A stretch of DNA of 64,000 bases from Lactonifactor sp. BIOML-A5. GTDB lineage: Bacteria > Bacillota > Clostridia > Lachnospirales > Lachnospiraceae. The translations under genes and the position numbers were made by a program. Location of the stretch: assembly GCF_009677585.1 (NCBI RefSeq), contig NZ_WKYV01000001.1, positions 191,001 through 255,000 on the forward strand, in the 5' to 3' direction. Shown here piece after piece: positions 44,744-53,027 of the stretch. The notes under the pieces were generated by a model. That model searched no databases and was not told the origin of the DNA. It saw only the letters and a program-made list of their open reading frames with translations. Every line of letters starts with the position of its first letter. Position 1 is the stretch's first letter.

Positions 44744-45525
44744 AGCATAGGACCTCCTGTCATTTTATAGTAAATGGTATACATCAGTCCTACTCCCAAA
44801 GCAATCCCAAACGTAACCAGAAGAGCGTCTATCATTCTCACCGTTCCGGCAATATAATCCCCATCTGCCAAATCCCGAATCGCATTGGTAAAGGAAACCC
44901 CTGGAAGAAGAGGAATAATGGAACCGATGATAATATAATCCAGGTTTGTGCCCAGATGACATTTATATAAGAGCACTGCAAACATAGTAGCCAAAAAACC
45001 ACCCATAATATTAACCACAATTTTGGACATATTTTTTCCATTTTTCTCTGTCCATACGACAAAACAATACAAAAGGAATCCCGCCAGGAAGGCCGTAAAC
45101 GCATCAAAAAAATCTCCTCCGAACACATAGCAGAAACATCCCGCCCCTAACCCGGAGGCAAGCATTCTCGCGAGATCTTTCTTACCCTTCATCACTTCAA
45201 TAGCTTCCAGTCTCTCTCTGGCCTGTTCTACCGTGTGCTTTCCCTCCTCAATCTCCCTTGAGAGCTGATTCACAGCCGCTACCCGTTCCAGATGAACTGC
45301 ATTCAGAGGGATGTGTTTTACTCTGGCATATATTTGCTTTTCCTTCCCCTCCGCAGTGATAAAGATACCGCTGCTGAGCACAAAGGAGTCGCTGTCCTCC
45401 ACCCCGTAATACTTTGCAATCCTATTGATCGTCTCCTCCACACGGAAAATCTCTGCTCCGCTTTCCAGCAGAATATTGCCCGCCTTCATAGCCACATCCA
45501 TAATTTGCCTGTCCTTATTTTCCAT
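44740..45525 (-). CDS. Threonine/serine exporter family protein, large subunit (YjjP-like)
   Basis: A 261-residue protein: about 115 cytoplasmic residues including SGAEIFRVEETINRIAKYYG, then five membrane segments with IIGSIIPLLPGVSFTNAIRDLADGD, the ThrE signature. It pairs with the small subunit gene, which it overlaps by four bases. It lies between the two M24-MFS operons, which could mean export of an amino acid released from the substrate, but that is inference. Confidence 0.88.
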   Translation of the reverse strand: MENKDRQIMDVAMKAGNILLESGAEIFRVEETINRIAKYYGVEDSDSFVLSSGIFITAEGKEKQIYARVKHIPLNAVHLERVAAVNQLSREIEEGKHTVEQARERLEAIEVMKGKKDLARMLASGLGAGCFCYVFGGDFFDAFTAFLAGFLLYCFVVWTEKNGKNMSKIVVNIMGGFLATMFAVLLYKCHLGTNLDYIIIGSIIPLLPGVSFTNAIRDLADGDYIAGTVRMIDALLVTFGIALGVGLMYTIYYKMTGGPML

Positions 45526-45571
45526 CTTTTATCTCCCCAAAACCGGATTTGATTTGTAATCATTATATAGC

Positions 45572-45603
45572 AAAAAAGGATGCTGCGCAATTACACAACA
45601 CCC
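45572..45603 (-). terminator. Intrinsic terminator of the second M24-MFS operon
   Basis: On the minus strand GGGTGTTGTG pairs with CGCAGCATCC (with G-U pairs) around six bases, followed by six T, 30 bases after the MFS stop. Confidence 0.75.
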
Positions 45604-45632
45604 TTCTTCTGTTAAGAGTTCAAAGATTACTT

Positions 45633-46934
45633 TTAAGCCTTTTTCGACTGCATTTTACTGGCTTTAATTTCCATACGTTTCTCTTTCGTAATGGCCATCC
45701 ATGCAAAGTTCGCAATGAGACCGATAACAGCAAGTCCGGCCAAAATGCCAAAGAATACCTTATAGCCCTGGGCCGTATTGTTCCAATGATCCAGACAGAT
45801 ACCGCCGATGATTGGCATAAAGAATTCTGCACTGTATCCGATAGGAGTTACAATAGCTGTTGCGGTTCCCGTGATCTCCAGAGGGTACTCACCCTCTTCC
45901 ATGATAGCAAAATGCATAGACTGAATGGCATACATGGAAGCATAGATCGTTGCAATAAAGATAAGAAGCATCCAGATCATAGATGGCTGTCCAGGTGTAA
46001 AGATAACGCCCAGAATACCCACCAGCATAATAACAAAGGAAATCGCACAGATTTTGGATGAACCAAATTTATCCGCACAGATACCGGATACAAAACATCC
46101 AATGGGACGGCAGTACTGTGAAAAATATCCCAGAGCAGCCGCAATAACAGCTGAGGTTCCGAATACTGAGGTCGCGTATGGTGTAATATAGAAATAGCTG
46201 ATGATCATAGCATAGGAGCAGAAGATAATCAAAATCTGAAGCCATGTAGTAGGCATCTTAGCTACCCTCTTCAAGATCTTCATATCAAACAGTTTTGTTG
46301 GCGCCCCTTCACTTTCTTCTCTTTCCGGCTCTTTAAACATAAAGAATACCAGAAGTCCCAGTAAGATACAGATGACAGAATAAATAATAATAACTGCAGA
46401 CAATGCTGCTTTCTCGGAAACTGCCTTGGACATATATCCGAAAAGCGCCAGGATCAGTGCAGACTGTACCATATTGACAAGGCCTCGTCCACCCTCAAAG
46501 AATCCAAATGCTTTTCCCTGTTCGTCAGAGTTAGCCAGAGAACGGATAGCCTTAACAAGGGCGCTCCAGAACGTAAGGATGGATGTAATACCCCAAATCA
46601 GATGGATAGCGAACACCACTGGATACGGGGGGTAAAGCAGCAGAACAAATCCGCAGACACCTGTAGTTACCAGAGAAATTGTCATCAGGTATTTAGCCGG
46701 CCAGCGGTCTGCGCAAAAACCGCCGAGGCAGTAGGCAACAACGCTTGTGGCACCGAAGGCACTGCCCAGAGCTCCCATCTGTGTATTATTAATGTTGAAA
46801 AGCTTTACAAATGAATCATAGTAATAGCTTCTGAAATATGGCAGTGCATAAATGAGAGCACCGGAAATAATCAAAATAATCAGTGTGGGCATATTTTTCT
46901 TTAGTTTACTTGCCCCGGTCTTAATCTCGCTCAT
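45633..46934 (-). CDS. MFS transporter B of the methyl-transfer locus
   Basis: A 433-residue 12-segment transporter, paralogue of the one at 41574 and alike along nearly all its length (NMPTLIILIISGALIYALPYF, GGFCADRWPAKYLM, DEQGKAFGFFEGGRGLVNM). Main differences are at both termini and in the central loop (EPEREESEGAPTKLFDMKIL). It lies 21 bases downstream of the second M24 gene. The pair of closely related transporters may differ in substrate range or only in expression. Confidence 0.88.
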   Translation of the reverse strand: MSEIKTGASKLKKNMPTLIILIISGALIYALPYFRSYYYDSFVKLFNINNTQMGALGSAFGATSVVAYCLGGFCADRWPAKYLMTISLVTTGVCGFVLLLYPPYPVVFAIHLIWGITSILTFWSALVKAIRSLANSDEQGKAFGFFEGGRGLVNMVQSALILALFGYMSKAVSEKAALSAVIIIYSVICILLGLLVFFMFKEPEREESEGAPTKLFDMKILKRVAKMPTTWLQILIIFCSYAMIISYFYITPYATSVFGTSAVIAAALGYFSQYCRPIGCFVSGICADKFGSSKICAISFVIMLVGILGVIFTPGQPSMIWMLLIFIATIYASMYAIQSMHFAIMEEGEYPLEITGTATAIVTPIGYSAEFFMPIIGGICLDHWNNTAQGYKVFFGILAGLAVIGLIANFAWMAITKEKRMEIKASKMQSKKA

Positions 46935-46955
46935 TTTTTCCTCCTAAGTTAAGCC

Positions 46956-48053
46956 TTAATATTTAAGTATGTGATCTTCCATCTTCTTGGAAGTAGTTGT
47001 AAAGATATGGCATCCGTCTTTTGTCACAAGAATATCGTCCTCAATTCTCACTCCGCCGACGCCCTCAATGTAAATACCCGGCTCAATGGTAAATGTCATG
47101 CCTTCTTCAAGAACCAGCTGGTTGTCAGAAGAGATATTCGGCTCCTCATGGACACTCAGACCTAAGCCATGTCCGGTTCTGTGAAGGAAGAGTTCTCCAT
47201 ATCCAGCCTCTGTTATCACATCTCTAGCTGCCTTATCAATCTCGCAGGCCTTAACGCCTGGTTTTACCTTAGCGATGGCTGCCAGATTTGCTCTCAGTAC
47301 AATATCATAAATCTCTGCCAGCTTTGGATTGCCTACATGACCCAGGAACAGGCAGCGGGTAATATCTGACCAGTAATGTTTATAGTACGCACAGAAGTCG
47401 AGAAGAATAATATCCCCGTCCTTGAACGCATAGTCGCCGCTGACACCGTGGGGATTTGCCGAATTATCTGCTCCCAGAACCAGGATAATAAATTCGTCTG
47501 TGATAAATCCCGGATAGGTCGACATATAAGAATATAGCATCATATTTAATTCTTTTTCTGTCATCCCCGGTTTGATTTTATCTGATACATAGGCAATTGC
47601 CTCATCTACGATTTTGGCAGCAAACTGCATAGTCTCAATTTCAGACTCATCTTTACACATTCTCAGTTTCGCAATGCAATTGCCGATGTCAGCAACCTCG
47701 CATCCGAGACCGTGAAAGATTTCACCAATAGCCATGGAGAAATACTTTGTTTCCACCGCCAGTTTTTTACACTCTCCCACTACTTCCCTGATAGCAGCCG
47801 CAGGTCCGTCGCTGTCAAGATATGTAACTTCTTTTACCGTACCCTTCATACAGCCTGTATCTACACTTGGATTCACCATTGTTGCACTGCATGCATCTGC
47901 ATCAACAACTAATCCATAGTATCTTTCATAAGGAATAATACTGATACCTGTCAAATAATTAATGGACATGGGATCGCCGATAATTGCTTTGTCAAATCCT
48001 TCTTTCTTCAGAAGTTCGCAGGCATTCTGTAACCTGATTTTCAATGCATCCAT
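46956..48053 (-). CDS. M24 family metallopeptidase B (Xaa-Pro peptidase-like)
   Basis: A 365-residue paralogue of the protein at 42881, of equal length and differing at only about two dozen positions by eye, nearly all in the N-terminal domain. The whole stretch from about residue 135 to the end is almost unchanged, including all five metal ligands. The ATG at 48053 was chosen because AGAGGTG lies seven bases upstream and because it aligns with the start of the paralogue; a longer frame to 48098 would run through the operator. Confidence 0.9.
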   Translation of the reverse strand: MDALKIRLQNACELLKKEGFDKAIIGDPMSINYLTGISIIPYERYYGLVVDADACSATMVNPSVDTGCMKGTVKEVTYLDSDGPAAAIREVVGECKKLAVETKYFSMAIGEIFHGLGCEVADIGNCIAKLRMCKDESEIETMQFAAKIVDEAIAYVSDKIKPGMTEKELNMMLYSYMSTYPGFITDEFIILVLGADNSANPHGVSGDYAFKDGDIILLDFCAYYKHYWSDITRCLFLGHVGNPKLAEIYDIVLRANLAAIAKVKPGVKACEIDKAARDVITEAGYGELFLHRTGHGLGLSVHEEPNISSDNQLVLEEGMTFTIEPGIYIEGVGGVRIEDDILVTKDGCHIFTTTSKKMEDHILKY

Positions 48054-48081
48054 TCGCTTACACCTCTTCACATTTTTTCGA

Positions 48082-48107
48082 ACAAATTTCACACACATGA
48101 TTCTTTT
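48082..48107 (+). promoter_or_regulatory. Putative operator, copy B (CACACACATGATTC)
   Basis: Identical over 26 bases to 44020-44045 although the surrounding sequence is not conserved. It lies seven bases downstream of the -10 element of the M24-B promoter. Confidence 0.55.
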
Positions 48108-48114
48108 AGTATGA

Positions 48115-48143
48115 TATCATTTTATCATCAATATTTCAAATGT
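48115..48143 (-). promoter_or_regulatory. Sigma-A promoter of the second M24-MFS operon
   Basis: On the minus strand TTGAAA, 17 bases, TATCAT, then seven bases to the operator-like block. Same -35 and spacer length as the first operon. Confidence 0.6.
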
Positions 48144-48224
48144 CTTTTATATATATTGATAAAATATGTAACTTTTTCACAAATATGAATTTTTATTTTG
48201 TTTATTTTTTAACATTATTAGGTT

Positions 48225-48275
48225 AAAAAATGCAGTTTCTTCCAAATATCTGCCTCATATCCGGAAGAAACTGCA
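48225..48275 (-). terminator. Intrinsic terminator after the XRE-cupin gene
   Basis: TGCAGTTTCTTCC pairs with GGAAGAAACTGCA (13 pairs) around a 19-base loop, and six T follow on the minus strand. Confidence 0.9.
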
Positions 48276-48280
48276 CGTTT

Positions 48281-48841
48281 CTAAACCTCTTCGCTGTCAT
48301 CCCAATATCTGGCCCAAAAAGAGACACAGGGAGTTTTTTCATGCTTATTAAAATAACAATGTCTGGTATGCGCCTTGATTAATATGGTATCACCCACATT
48401 CAGCTCAAACGTCTGCTCGTCCAGCATGATGGTAAGATGCCCGGAGAGTACAGTCCCTACTTCATCACATTCGTGAACCCACCACAAACCGTCAGAAGAA
48501 CTGTTTGGTTCGATTGTCATATATAAATATGAAGTATTTCCAGTCCCGAAATCTATGGTCTCCAGCCTCATATTGTTTTCTTCATCAATCGTAACTTCTC
48601 TGTCTTCTTTTCTTACTACGATTCTGGATTCTGCATTGCGTTCCAGAAGGTCTCCAAGGGAATTTCCAAACACTTCGCAGATTTTCTGAATATTCATTAA
48701 TGTGGGGCTGCTGATATTTCTCTCCAGGTTGCTTAGATAGCCTGTGGAAAGGCCTGTAGCTTCTGACAGCTGCTGAAGAGTCATCCCCTTTGATTTCCTG
48801 AGGCTCCTGATACTGTAACCAATTTTGCTAATGTCACTCAA
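48281..48841 (-). CDS. XRE-family regulator with C-terminal cupin domain
   Basis: A 186-residue protein: a helix-turn-helix (about residues 8-62; GMTLQQLSEATGLSTGYLSNLERN) and a cupin domain (about 110-182) for sensing a small ligand (DEVGTVLSGHLTIML, VGDTILIKAHTRHCY). It is divergent from mttB and adjacent to the second M24 operon. Regulators of this type control uptake and breakdown of small nitrogenous compounds in other bacteria. It is the best candidate to bind the shared CACACACATGA motif, but this is inference. Confidence 0.9.
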   Translation of the reverse strand: MSDISKIGYSIRSLRKSKGMTLQQLSEATGLSTGYLSNLERNISSPTLMNIQKICEVFGNSLGDLLERNAESRIVVRKEDREVTIDEENNMRLETIDFGTGNTSYLYMTIEPNSSSDGLWWVHECDEVGTVLSGHLTIMLDEQTFELNVGDTILIKAHTRHCYFNKHEKTPCVSFWARYWDDSEEV

Positions 48842-48892
48842 CTTTCTTTCCTACTTTCCCTCTAAAATGACTTAAATTCATCTCTTTACCTC

Positions 48893-48922
48893 ATTATACT
48901 ATAAAAGTATAGAAAAGCACAA
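48893..48922 (-). promoter_or_regulatory. Sigma-A promoter of the XRE-cupin gene
   Basis: On the minus strand TTGTGC (48922-48917), 18 bases, TATAAT (48898-48893), about 52 bases before the start. No CACACACATGA motif is present here. Confidence 0.65.
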
Positions 48923-48999
48923 TGAAAATCTAAAAATATCAGGTTATTTTATATTGGTGAATTTTAACAAATATTTTTCACGATTAACTGGGGTTTTCA

Positions 49000-49028
49000 T
49001 TGACTATTTTAACTTTAAATGGTAATAT
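49000..49028 (+). promoter_or_regulatory. Sigma-A promoter of mttB-like gene
   Basis: TTGACT (49000-49005), 17 bases, TAATAT (49023-49028), 84 bases before the ATG. Confidence 0.65.
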
Positions 49029-49041
49029 AGGCATAACAAAA

Positions 49042-49056
49042 CACACACATGAATTC
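49042..49056 (+). promoter_or_regulatory. Putative operator, copy C (CACACACATGAATTC)
   Basis: Shares the core CACACACATGA and a TTC end with the two M24 operators and starts 13 bases after the -10 element, near the expected transcription start. Confidence 0.5.
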
Positions 49057-49112
49057 ATAATTAGTAAAAAACCAGTAAAAAACTTAGTTAAAGTTAAACA
49101 TGGAGGGAAATT

Positions 49113-50543
49113 ATGAACTACGTACCACAATTAAAGTATGCAAGTCAGGAACAAATTGAGCAGCTGCACGGATACGGTGTAGAAATTCTAAAACGTTTTG
49201 GAATGCGCGTAGAAGATCCGGAAATCCGCAAAATGTTATGCGAAAACGGCTGTACCGAAAAAGGCGACCGTGTTTATTTCTGCGATGACCTGATCGAGAA
49301 AACAATTAAAAATCAGAAAAAGCAGGTAGTGATGACATCTACCACAGGCTCTAAATTAGAGATGGAAATCGGAAAAACCTTCTCTCACAGCACCGGAGGC
49401 GCTCCCTGGATTGCAGACTTAAAGTCAGGCAAACGCCGCAACGGGCAGTTGACAGACTTAATTGACACCATCCGCGTAATGAACCAGTGTCCGGAATTAG
49501 ATCTTCCCTGTGCTCTTGTATATCCAAGCGAAGTTCCTTCCGCCATCAGCCAGCTGAAACAAACTGCTACTATGTTTGAGTATTCCAAGAAGCCAATCTA
49601 TGGCCCTGGTATCTCCTTAGCAAGCAATGCAAAATATATTGTTGAATTATTTAAATTATACGGCGGTTCTGATTTAGAGAAGAATCCAATCGGTATGGTC
49701 GGAATCTCCCCTGAATCACCTTTATTCCTGCCAAAAGAGATTACTAATACAATGGCACATATCATCAAGGCCGGCATCCCAACCAGCGTCCTGGCAGCAC
49801 CTATGGGAGGTCTTACATCTCCTCTTACCATAGCCGGAACAGTTGCTCAGTCTCACGCTGAGATCCTGGCATTTGCTGCTGTTGCCTACTTGATGAACCC
49901 GAACTGTGTACTGTTCTACGGTTCCAGAACCTTCTTTGCCAACATGAAGAACGGACAGAGTATCTTAGGTCTGCCTGAGACAGGTATCTCCAGTGCACTG
50001 GCTGTACAGTTAGCTACATACTGCGGCTTTATGACAGATGTCTACGGACTGTCCTGTACAAGCTGTTCTATGGATGAGCAGGCTGGCTATGAAAAGATGA
50101 TCAATGCATTCCTTCCGGCAATTGCAGGAGCTACTTTGGTTACCGGCTTCGGAAGCACAGCCAGTGTTATGTGCTGTTCCTTAAGTCAGTTAGTGCTTGA
50201 CAATGAAATTCTTGCTATGATCCGCAAAGCAAAACGCGGCTTTGAATTTGATGAAGACATTCTGGGCTTCGAGGCTCTTGACTATGTGGTAAACGATCAC
50301 GAAACCTTCTTAGAGCAGGAGCACACCATTGAATATCTCCAGAAAAACGAGATCTTCGTACCATCCATCGGTTTCGACAGTGTATGGGCTGACTGGATTA
50401 AGTGCGGAGAGACCCCACTGAATGAGAGAGCTGCTGACCGTGCATTAGATTTAATTGAGAAAGATGAATTAGTTCCTCAGGATGCAGCCATTACAGCAGA
50501 AGTTGAAAAGATTCTGGCAGCCGCCGAAAAAGAACTTCTGTAA
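49113..50543 (+). CDS. Trimethylamine methyltransferase family protein (MttB superfamily, non-pyrrolysine)
   Basis: A 476-residue protein with the MttB fold from end to end (GVEILKRFGMRVEDPEIR near the start, TGGAPWIADLKSG, PIGMVGISPESPLFLP, GGLTSPLTIAGTVAQSHAEILA, AGATLVTGFGSTASV). It has no in-frame TAG, so it lacks the pyrrolysine of true trimethylamine enzymes. Characterised relatives (MtgB, MtpB, MtcB) demethylate glycine betaine, proline betaine or carnitine, moving the methyl group to a corrinoid protein. The substrate here is likely an N-methylated quaternary amine but cannot be assigned. GGAGGG precedes the ATG by seven bases; a terminator follows. Confidence 0.92.
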   Translation: MNYVPQLKYASQEQIEQLHGYGVEILKRFGMRVEDPEIRKMLCENGCTEKGDRVYFCDDLIEKTIKNQKKQVVMTSTTGSKLEMEIGKTFSHSTGGAPWIADLKSGKRRNGQLTDLIDTIRVMNQCPELDLPCALVYPSEVPSAISQLKQTATMFEYSKKPIYGPGISLASNAKYIVELFKLYGGSDLEKNPIGMVGISPESPLFLPKEITNTMAHIIKAGIPTSVLAAPMGGLTSPLTIAGTVAQSHAEILAFAAVAYLMNPNCVLFYGSRTFFANMKNGQSILGLPETGISSALAVQLATYCGFMTDVYGLSCTSCSMDEQAGYEKMINAFLPAIAGATLVTGFGSTASVMCCSLSQLVLDNEILAMIRKAKRGFEFDEDILGFEALDYVVNDHETFLEQEHTIEYLQKNEIFVPSIGFDSVWADWIKCGETPLNERAADRALDLIEKDELVPQDAAITAEVEKILAAAEKELL

Positions 50544-50558
50544 GATACACCCCTCCAG

Positions 50559-50592
50559 AAAAAAGCAAAGGGATATATTCCTTTGCTTTTTT
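50559..50592 (+). terminator. Intrinsic terminator after the mttB-like gene
   Basis: AAAAAAGCAAAGG pairs with CCTTTGCTTTTTT around eight bases. Part of it overlaps a possible promoter for the next gene (TTGCTT, 16 bases, TAAAAT). Confidence 0.8.
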
Positions 50593-50641
50593 CCCTTTTT
50601 CTGATAAAATAAGAACATCGAATATAAAAGAGGTGCAGCCT

Positions 50642-52456
50642 ATGAAAAACTATACGATTACTTTTTTGCAGGAGCAGCTTTCTATAGCAGTTCCTGAAGG
50701 CACGACTCTTCTGGATGCGGAGATCCAGGCGGGCCTGCAGCCGGATGCACCCTGTGGGGGACAGGGTTCCTGCGGCAAATGCATTGTAAGGATTATCTCC
50801 GGTCCTGTTACTGGGATTTTGAAAGCCTGCAGTGTACATATACAGGGAGACATGACCGTGGACACTTCCCTGAAAGCTACCGGCCACAGTCTGCTCACCA
50901 AGGGGAGCTCTCGTGAAATTATTGTTGCCCCCATGATACAGTCTGTGGATGTTGAGGTGGAGAAGTGCCGGATCGGTGAAAGTGATTCTGACTGGGACCG
51001 GCTGAAAACAGCTGTAGCCGCCAAGTCCTCTGTACCTCCTGCTTCCGTCCCTCCCAATGTGTCAGTTGCAGGCACTCTCTATGAGATATTAAAGAGCTCG
51101 GATTATAAGCCAAACGTTATCTTATGTCACAACGAAATCCTGGATGTGAGAAGAGAGCACACGCCTTACTATCTTGCCGCTTTTGATATCGGGACAACTT
51201 CAATTGTAGGTTATCTCATGGACGGGTGCAGCGGTGAAGAGATAGCAGTATCCAGCATGCTGAACCCACAGTCACAGTATGGGGCTGATGTCATAATGCG
51301 TTCCAATTATGCCCTGGACGGCCATCTGGAACAGCTGAGCAACGCCGTCCGCCAGGCAATGAATCAAATTCTGCAGGCACTTGCAGAACAGGCCGCCATA
51401 GAAATCCGGGATATTTATCAGGTTTCCTTTGTGGGCAACACCTGTATGCACCACCTGTTTCTGGGGATTTCACCGGGAGCGCTTGTGCACTCTCCCTATA
51501 ATCCCTCCCTGAGCGAGCCTCTGATCCTGCCCGCCAAGGAATACGGTATCCGCATTCATCCCGAAGGCAGACTGATGGTGCTGCCAAATATTGCGGGATT
51601 TGTGGGGGCAGATACCGTAGGCTGTCTGCTGGCTACTAATTTTTCCAAAAGGGATAACATGACGCTTATGATAGACATAGGGACCAATGGAGAGCTGGTA
51701 ATGGGGAATAAAGAACGGATGATTACCTGTTCCACAGCTGCCGGCCCGGCTTTTGAGGGCGCTAAAATCACTTGCGGGATGCGGGGTGCCAACGGAGCCA
51801 TTGATCATGTTACCTTTCAGGGGGAGCGTCTTGTGTATTCCACGATCGGTGACGAAAAACCAGCCGGTATCTGCGGTTCTGGTCTGATGGATACCGTCAG
51901 CCTTCTTCTTCAGCACGGATTTCTGGAAGAATCCGGACGCCTTTACAGCCCGGAAGAATTAGAGCACCCCATAGCAAAGGCCAACGCCCACAGACTCGTC
52001 ACCATTGACAATATCTCAGCCTTTATGCTGGCCTTTCCGGAGGAAACCGAACGGCAGGAACCAGTTTTCCTGTCACAGAAGGATATCCGTGAGGTGCAGC
52101 TTGCAAAGGGTGCTATTGCTGCGGGTATTCAGCTCCTGTGCCGGAATCTGGACATTGCTGTGGAAGATATCCGGGAAGTATTGATTGCCGGTGCCTTCGG
52201 TAATTATATGTCACCGGAAAGCGCCTGCAATATAGGCTTAATCCCTCCAGTACTCCGGGAGCGCATCACACCTGTGGGGAATGCTGCCGGGGAAGGTTCA
52301 AAAATAGCCTTAATGAATTACACTGAATTCCAGCATACCCGGCATCTGGCATCGGGAATTGAGTTTTTAGAGCTTGCCGCAGAGTCGGAGTTTCAGGATA
52401 CTTTTGTAGATGAACTGGAATTTCCACTTCCGGAAGAAATGAGGGAATGCGAATGA
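50642..52456 (+). CDS. Reductive activator of corrinoid proteins (RACo-like, ASKHA ATPase)
   Basis: A 604-residue protein. The N-terminal 2Fe-2S ferredoxin domain has Cys38, Cys44, Cys47 and Cys63 (CGGQGSCGKC, KAC); a linker and middle domain follow; from about residue 180 the ASKHA ATPase begins with FDIGTTSIVGYL, then FVGNTCMHHL, IDIGTNGELVMG, CGSGLMDTV and LIAGAFGNYM. RACo uses ATP to reduce inactive Co(II) corrinoid back to Co(I). ATG at 50642 was chosen because AGAGGTG is six bases upstream; a GTG earlier lies inside it. It overlaps the DUF2284 gene by four bases. Confidence 0.93.
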   Translation: MKNYTITFLQEQLSIAVPEGTTLLDAEIQAGLQPDAPCGGQGSCGKCIVRIISGPVTGILKACSVHIQGDMTVDTSLKATGHSLLTKGSSREIIVAPMIQSVDVEVEKCRIGESDSDWDRLKTAVAAKSSVPPASVPPNVSVAGTLYEILKSSDYKPNVILCHNEILDVRREHTPYYLAAFDIGTTSIVGYLMDGCSGEEIAVSSMLNPQSQYGADVIMRSNYALDGHLEQLSNAVRQAMNQILQALAEQAAIEIRDIYQVSFVGNTCMHHLFLGISPGALVHSPYNPSLSEPLILPAKEYGIRIHPEGRLMVLPNIAGFVGADTVGCLLATNFSKRDNMTLMIDIGTNGELVMGNKERMITCSTAAGPAFEGAKITCGMRGANGAIDHVTFQGERLVYSTIGDEKPAGICGSGLMDTVSLLLQHGFLEESGRLYSPEELEHPIAKANAHRLVTIDNISAFMLAFPEETERQEPVFLSQKDIREVQLAKGAIAAGIQLLCRNLDIAVEDIREVLIAGAFGNYMSPESACNIGLIPPVLRERITPVGNAAGEGSKIALMNYTEFQHTRHLASGIEFLELAAESEFQDTFVDELEFPLPEEMRECE

Positions 52457-52992
52457 TTGACTTTGAGACTTTAGATGCAAGAGGTAAAAATGCCGGGTTT
52501 ACCCATACAGGTCCCCTGGATTGCCATACCATCCGTCTTCTCCCTGAGGTAAGGGAGATGTGTGCCGCCAACAAGTGTCACCAGTATAATAAAAACTGGA
52601 CCTGTCCCCCGGGCTGCGGGTCATTGGAAGAATGTGAAGGGAAAGTACGCAAGTATCAGAAAGGGCTCATTGTACAGACAGTGGGGGAGCTGGAAGACAA
52701 TATGGACGGAGAAGGCATGATGGAAACGGAAGCCAGACACAAGGAAGCCTTCCTCCGCCTTATGGAAGATCTGAAAAAAGACTACCCGGATCTTCTGGCT
52801 ATCGGTGCCGGCTGCTGCACACGCTGCAAGACCTGTACCTACCCGGATGCACCCTGCCGTTTTCCCGATAAAAAGGTATCCTCTATGGAAGCTTACGGTA
52901 TGCTGGTCAGTCAAATCTGCAAGGATAATTCTCTTCCTTATTATTATGGTGACTGTACCATAGCATACACCAGTTGTTTCCTTTTAGAATAG
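52453..52992 (+). CDS. DUF2284 domain protein, Cys-rich metal-binding
   Basis: A 179-residue protein of the DUF2284 family. Cysteines cluster as CAANKCHQYNKNWTCPPGCG and CCTRCKTCTYPDAPC, plausible for one or two iron-sulfur or zinc sites, and the C-terminus has YYYGDCTIAYTSCFLL. Function is unknown. The start ATG at 52453 overlaps the RACo stop (ATGA), so translation is coupled; GAGGG lies seven bases upstream. Its place between RACo and a corrinoid protein suggests a redox or cofactor role in corrinoid activation, which is inference. Confidence 0.85.
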   Translation: MIDFETLDARGKNAGFTHTGPLDCHTIRLLPEVREMCAANKCHQYNKNWTCPPGCGSLEECEGKVRKYQKGLIVQTVGELEDNMDGEGMMETEARHKEAFLRLMEDLKKDYPDLLAIGAGCCTRCKTCTYPDAPCRFPDKKVSSMEAYGMLVSQICKDNSLPYYYGDCTIAYTSCFLLE

Positions 52993-53027
52993 CCAAGGTT
53001 ACAGAGATGATTGCAAAGGAGATTTTC

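Noticed and set aside
42881..48053. Creatinase as the function of the two M24 proteins
   Set aside because: The N-terminal domain is of creatinase type, but all five metal ligands of true M24 peptidases are kept, which creatinases lack.
49113..50543. Pyrrolysine in the MttB-like protein
   Set aside because: There is no in-frame TAG in the 476-codon reading frame, so it belongs to the non-pyrrolysine branch.
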